Source: Nonomuraea spiralis | GTDB taxonomy: Bacteria > Actinomycetota > Actinomycetes > Streptosporangiales > Streptosporangiaceae | DNA: 64,000 bases | Direction of reading: 5' to 3' | NCBI RefSeq assembly: GCF_014648435.1 | Contig: NZ_BMRC01000021.1 | Location: forward strand, 1 to 64,000 | In this document: in pieces, positions 60,949 through 64,000 of the stretch | Layout: each line of letters begins with the position of its first letter | How positions within the stretch are numbered: the stretch's first letter is position 1 | Notes under the pieces: generated by a model | Told to the model about the DNA's origin: nothing | The model's input: only the letters and a program-made list of their open reading frames with translations | Databases searched by the model: none | Program-made: the position numbers and the translations under genes

Positions 60949-61128
60949 TCAATAGCTCTTCGACCTGCTCTGGCTCTGCACCGCCAGGTCGAACGCCCGT
61001 TCCCGCAGCTCGGCGCAGGTCCCGGCAGGCACCGGGCGGCACGACCAGGCGGTCGCCGATCGCGCTCCCGTCCGCGCCGGTGGTCGCCATCAGCGCGTCG
61101 AGGTCCGAAGGCCGTGCATAGCGGCCGG
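60949..61128 (-). other. Possible decayed coding remnant upstream of the unknown gene
   Basis: On the minus strand a stretch with coding-like codons reads GRYARPSDLDALMATTGADG then, after a frame change, AGTCAELRERAFDLAVQSQS and a stop at 60949. No start or complete frame exists. It would fit a degraded gene. The interval 60937-61394 has no intact gene; it also holds the plus-strand hldE-like fragment. Confidence 0.3.
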
Positions 61129-61186
61129 GCTACCCGATAGGGACGGCCCGTAACGTCGAATACGGATGAACCTATAAAGCCACTAC

Positions 61187-61423
61187 GTGGTTGATCAGGG
61201 TTTTTGCAGGTATTCGCCCTCTCTGGGGACCCGAGACGAGAAGACGGTCAGCGCGGTCGTCGTCGGCGACGTCATGCTCGACTCCTGGTTGCGCGGCTCG
61301 GCCGAACGGCCGGCCCAGGAGGCGCCGGTGCCCGTGACGCGCCTGGAGGCGGTCGAGGACCGCATGCGCTCGGTGCCCGGCGACCTGGACGGGATCAGGC
61401 CCGTTCCGCCAGCACGTCCATGA
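61187..61423 (+). pseudogene. Fragment of an hldE/PfkB-type sugar kinase
   Basis: The frame contains VSAVVVGDVMLDSWLRGSAE followed by RPAQEAPVPVTRLEA. That is the N-terminal strand and substrate loop of HldE-type heptose-phosphate kinases (VVGDVMLD...G....AQEAPVPV). It breaks off after about 35 related residues, before the nucleotide site and the rest of the roughly 300-residue kinase, and the remaining frame runs into the 3' end of the maturation protease gene on the opposite strand. It is a truncated relic, probably left by a deletion or rearrangement. Confidence 0.5.
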
Positions 61424-62165
61424 CGAGGGCGCGCACCATCCGCACGGCCTCCTCGACCGCCCCGCGTACGGGCTCGCTCAGCTCCGGCAGCACGTCGTCG
61501 GTGACCAGCCTGGCCGGCTCGCAGCACAGGACGAGCACCCGGGCGGGCGCCCGGCCGAGCTCCCGCGCCATGCGCAGCACCTTGACCGGGTCGAGGCCGT
61601 GGCTCTCGGCCGGGACGCCGCCGGGGTCGGGCATGTCCGGTTCGAGCAGGGTGAGCGTGCCCGGCGGCTCGCCGCGCGGCGCGGCGTCCAGGAGGATCGC
61701 GGCCTCGTAGTCGCGCTGGAGCGCGTAGGCCAGGTCGAGGCCGCGGCTGCCGAAGTCGATCACGTCGGCGGGCAGGTCGTCGTCGGCCAGGCGGTGGACG
61801 ACCTCGACGCCGAAGCCGTCGTCGCCGAGGAAGACGTTCCCGATGCCGGCCACCAGGACGCGCGGCCGGCAGCCTCCCCCGACGGGCTGGAGCTCCTCCG
61901 CCGAGTAGAAGAACCGGTGGCACGGCAGCCTGGACTCGCCCAGGTCGCGCAGCGGGTCGGCGGCGAGCGTGACGCCGACGTGGAAGCCGCCGACGTCGTC
62001 CCGCTCGACGCTCTCGATCACGGCCAGGCGGCCGTTGAGCGCGAGGTCGAGGATGTCGGCGCGGCTCTTGGGACGCAGGCGCACCCGGCTGCCCGGGGAC
62101 AGCCGCACGCCGTCGACGATCACCTCGGCGGGGCCGAGCCGATCCGTCTGGGACCAGGTTTCCAT
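61395..62165 (-). CDS. Hydrogenase maturation protease (HyaD/HycI type) with N-terminal extension
   Basis: A 256-residue protein. The C-terminal 150 residues are the M52 nickel-dependent protease that trims the C-terminus of a [NiFe]-hydrogenase large subunit: VLVAGIGNVFLGDDGFGVEVVHRL with a metal-ligand Glu/Asp pair, then DFGSRGLDLAYAL and AAILLDAAPRG. The first 95 residues form an extra domain (PGSRVRLRPKSRADILDLALNGRLAVIESVERD) seen fused in actinobacterial versions. ATG is 1 base after the previous stop, with GGGAG upstream; translational coupling is likely. Confidence 0.9.
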   Translation of the reverse strand: METWSQTDRLGPAEVIVDGVRLSPGSRVRLRPKSRADILDLALNGRLAVIESVERDDVGGFHVGVTLAADPLRDLGESRLPCHRFFYSAEELQPVGGGCRPRVLVAGIGNVFLGDDGFGVEVVHRLADDDLPADVIDFGSRGLDLAYALQRDYEAAILLDAAPRGEPPGTLTLLEPDMPDPGGVPAESHGLDPVKVLRMARELGRAPARVLVLCCEPARLVTDDVLPELSEPVRGAVEEAVRMVRALVMDVLAERA

Positions 62166-62166
62166 G

Positions 62167-63063
62167 TCACGTCTCCCGCATGGTGCCGTGCAGGCGCATG
62201 AGCTCTTCGGGGGTGGGCGAGAGCACGCTGAGCGTGAGGAGCCGGTCGATCTCCGTGGCGTCGAACGTGCCGCTCTCCGGCGCGATCCTGGGATGGTCGT
62301 ACAGGATGACCGGCGCGGACAACATCGTGTGCCGGTCGCCCTCCTCGCCCACCAGGACGGGCCAGGTGCCGACGTTGTGGCAGCCCGCGGCGAGCGTGCG
62401 CAGTCCGTCGGGCGGCTCCATCAGCGAGACGAACCGGCCGCCCGGCGAGCTGACGACGGTGTGCGCGGAGACCAGGGTGTGCTTCATGGCCTCCGCGCGC
62501 GAGTCGCCCTGCCAGGGGCTCGTGTTCGCCACCCGTACGGTGAGCCTGAACAGCCCCTCGCACAGGCGCTCGGCGAACACCTCGGCCAGGCCGCTGAGCG
62601 CCTCCCAGCCGCGCAGCAGCACGCCCTCGCCGTCGAGCCATTCGGCCCGCTGGCCCGGCGGCACGTCGATCTCCATCCGGACCGGGCCGGACAGCAGGTC
62701 GGTCAGCCGCAGGCCGGTCTCGGCCACCTCGCGTTCCTTGGCCTCCTCCCGGGGCAGGTGACGGGTGCCGCCGACGGTCAGCTCGGGCACGGGGACCAGC
62801 TCGCCCTCGCGCCGCACGGCCACCTCGCAGGTCACCAGGTGGAGGAAGCGGACATGTACGTCGACGACGTCGTCGCCGTGCGCCTCCAGCAGGCACTGGG
62901 TCTGGGTCAGCCACGGGTTGCCCTCGTGCGCCCGGCCGTAGGACTCGGGGTGCACCCCGCCGAACGTCCAGCGCCGCCGGTCGGGGACGGGCGAGCGGCG
63001 GTTGGGCCACAGCAGGTAGCCCTCGTAGAGCACGGCGCGGGCGATGCGCCTCACGTGGTCCAT
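62167..63063 (-). CDS. Hydrogenase-cluster conserved protein, unknown function
   Basis: A 298-residue soluble protein starting MDHVRRIARAVLYEGYLLWP with the downstream phrase RWTFGGVHPESY; this opening is a recurring one in [NiFe]-hydrogenase accessory clusters of soil actinobacteria and acidobacteria. The rest is beta-rich (VDVHVRFLHLVTCEVAV) without catalytic motifs I recognise. ATG at 63063 overlaps the preceding nifU-like gene by 13 bases; the maturation protease follows. Confidence 0.75.
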   Translation of the reverse strand: MDHVRRIARAVLYEGYLLWPNRRSPVPDRRRWTFGGVHPESYGRAHEGNPWLTQTQCLLEAHGDDVVDVHVRFLHLVTCEVAVRREGELVPVPELTVGGTRHLPREEAKEREVAETGLRLTDLLSGPVRMEIDVPPGQRAEWLDGEGVLLRGWEALSGLAEVFAERLCEGLFRLTVRVANTSPWQGDSRAEAMKHTLVSAHTVVSSPGGRFVSLMEPPDGLRTLAAGCHNVGTWPVLVGEEGDRHTMLSAPVILYDHPRIAPESGTFDATEIDRLLTLSVLSPTPEELMRLHGTMRET

Positions 63064-63470
63064 CTGCCGGTCCCCACCTTGGGCAGCGGCTGGACGATCT
63101 CGACCCGTTCGACCTCCGGCGCCGCGTCGCGCACGGCCCGCCGTGCCGCGTCGGCCGAGCAGCAACCGCCGTCGTCGAGCCGTACGCGGACGAGGTCGCC
63201 ATCGACCGAGACCACCTCGGCGCCGGTGCCGCGCAGCGCGTCCTCCACCCGGGTGCGTACGTCGATCGGGTGGAGGTCGTGCAGCAGCAGCAGGTGGGCG
63301 ACCACGTCGTCGTCGGCCAGCCGCGCCGCCAGGTCGTCGTCGGCCGCGGCCATGATCCGCGTCAGGCCCTCGCCGTAGAGGTCTAGCAGGGCCTGGGCCA
63401 GCTCGACGGCGGGCGGTTCGGCCCGTTCGAGCAGGCTCTCGATCCTGCCGATGCGTGCGTTCAGCGACAT
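63051..63470 (-). CDS. NifU-like protein of the hydrogenase cluster
   Basis: A 139-residue protein with the C-terminal NifU/NFU-like fold (VRTRVEDALRGTGAEVVSVDGDLVRVRLDDGGCCSADAARRAVRDAAPEVERVEIV). The usual CxxC of Nfu domains is replaced by adjacent CC in GGCCSA, as in NifU-like proteins linked to group 1h hydrogenases. The N-terminal helix bundle (IGRIESLLERAEPPAVELAQALLDL) is specific to this subgroup. ATG at 63470 is preceded by GGGGG. Possible role: FeS delivery or assembly for the hydrogenase small subunit. Confidence 0.8.
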   Translation of the reverse strand: MSLNARIGRIESLLERAEPPAVELAQALLDLYGEGLTRIMAAADDDLAARLADDDVVAHLLLLHDLHPIDVRTRVEDALRGTGAEVVSVDGDLVRVRLDDGGCCSADAARRAVRDAAPEVERVEIVQPLPKVGTGRWTT

Positions 63471-63681
63471 GGTGCCCCCAGGACGGTCACACCGTCGAGC
63501 AACCTGTCGTATTTAGCGGCATTCATCGGCCTTAAGCCCCCCAAATGGCCATTGCAGAGGTTTAGCGATGGCGGCACTTGGTAGCCGACCGGTACCTCTA
63601 CGTAGCGGGCATACCGCGTCGGCGGAGACGGCAAACCACGACCCAGCCCCGCCCGTGTCGCCGGGGCCGCCGGGAGCGCCG

Positions 63682-64000
63682 TCAGACCAGCCGGACCGGA
63701 CCGGCGTCGATCGCCACCCGGAACAGCGCGTACGGGTGCCGCCGCAGGTCCCGTCCCTCCTGGAACCTGGCCTGCCGGTGCAGCTGGTTGGCGGTCACGT
63801 ACAGGTGGCCGTCGGACACCGACAGCGTGTCGGGCCACAGCAGGCGGGCGTCGTGGACCAGGGTGTCGATCGTGCCGTCGGGCAGGCGGCGCAGGACGGC
63901 GTTGTGCTCCCAGTCGGTCAGATAGATGCGCCCGGCGTCGTCGGCCTCCAGGCCGTCGGCCGCGCCGCCCTTGTCGCCCTCGTCCCTGACGGTCGCCGCC
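63682..64000 (-). CDS. MRJP/SMP-30-like beta-propeller protein, C-terminal part
   Basis: Runs off the right edge; 105 C-terminal residues are visible. Sequence includes AADGLEADDAGRIYLTDWEH, LLWPDTLSVSDGHLYVTANQL, and HPYALFRVAIDAGPVRLV. The D-x-x-x-Y/I-L-T-D and SDGHLYVTANQL blocks are those of major-royal-jelly/SMP-30 sugar-lactonase-like propellers. NHL-type propellers are often near group 1h hydrogenases, so it may belong to the same cluster. The 211 bases between its stop and the nifU-like ATG contain no other gene that I can support. Confidence 0.75.
   Translation of the reverse strand, partial: AATVRDEGDKGGAADGLEADDAGRIYLTDWEHNAVLRRLPDGTIDTLVHDARLLWPDTLSVSDGHLYVTANQLHRQARFQEGRDLRRHPYALFRVAIDAGPVRLV

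Noticed and set aside
61129..61186. Possible promoter or DosR-like box in the AT-richer stretch upstream of the relic region
   Set aside because: Symmetry around GGGACGGCCCG is weak and no gene start can be tied to it.
63461..63526. Possible 21-residue leader peptide (MNAAKYDRLLDGVTVLGAPCR) overlapping the nifU-like start
   Set aside because: Short, with no clear RBS, and the open frame upstream uses rare AT-rich codons such as CTA and TTA.
1..64000. CRISPR arrays, tRNA or rRNA genes, insertion sequences, integrases
   Set aside because: No regular repeat arrays, cloverleaf-like sequences, transposase motifs or integrase catalytic motifs were seen on either strand.

Overview
The window is very GC-rich, dense with genes, and has actinobacterial codon use (nearly every third position is G or C). 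It carries actinobacterial hallmarks: AfsR/SARP-type giant regulators, many TetR regulators, GPP34, Tat and Sec secretomes, a golvesin-type surface domain, PadR-linked efflux, CBM2-bearing cellulase and orphan NarL-type kinases. A Streptosporangiales-type soil actinomycete (Nonomuraea-like) is my best guess; this rests on protein style, not on a database match. I see no rRNA, tRNA, CRISPR, transposase or phage gene.

Layout. 1-6.0 kb: start of a secreted protein leaving the window, an AfsR-like regulator, an FAD monooxygenase, a DUF574-type methyltransferase and a short gene broken by one base in a G-run. 6.0-14.2 kb: nitronate monooxygenase, serine beta-lactamase-like hydrolase with a divergent TetR and shared operator, lipoprotein amidase, a NodU/CmcH-type carbamoyltransferase, an S33 peptidase and a small secreted protein. 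14.3-23.1 kb: GPP34, APC permease and GNAT run, secreted esterase-like proteins, PhoX-like Tat protein, SGNH lipase, PucR regulator. 23.2-29.1 kb: second AfsR-like regulator, then a modular GH9 cellulase behind a perfect CelR/CebR-type box.

29.2-38.3 kb is the most coherent regulatory unit: a PadR repressor and a small membrane protein, followed by a lipoprotein, a membrane-fusion protein with a peptidoglycan-binding domain, a MacB-type ATPase and permease, and two NarL-type histidine kinases. The padR gene and the efflux operon have near-identical promoters with the same palindrome between -35 and -10, and both appear leaderless. 38.3-43.1 kb: P1-family peptidase, a membrane protein, then a third kinase translationally coupled to the only response regulator of the group.

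43.1-48.2 kb: emfourin-like secreted protein; TetR, GPH-type transporter and sphingosine-phosphate-lyase-like PLP enzyme as one coupled operon; TetR plus cupin. 48.2-52.0 kb: two divergent secreted wall/polysaccharide enzymes (GHL10-type glycosidase and a lytic-transglycosylase-like/Amidase_2 protein) ending in almost identical golvesin-type domains; the amidase has a strongly structured leader. 52.0-56.9 kb: complete LacI-RbsA-RbsC-RbsB-RbsD type sugar operon with two palindromic operators. 56.9-60.5 kb: RDD membrane protein, MHS transporter, TetR and SDR sharing one operator sequence. 60.5-64 kb: an unknown acidic-tailed protein, a region of gene remnants including an hldE-like fragment, and the end of a [NiFe]-hydrogenase accessory operon (NifU-like, conserved 298-residue protein, maturation protease), with the C-terminus of a propeller protein at the right edge.

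Coordinates of starts were refined by ribosome binding sites, overlaps and signal peptides; all family calls are from reading the sequence and knowledge of the families, without searches.
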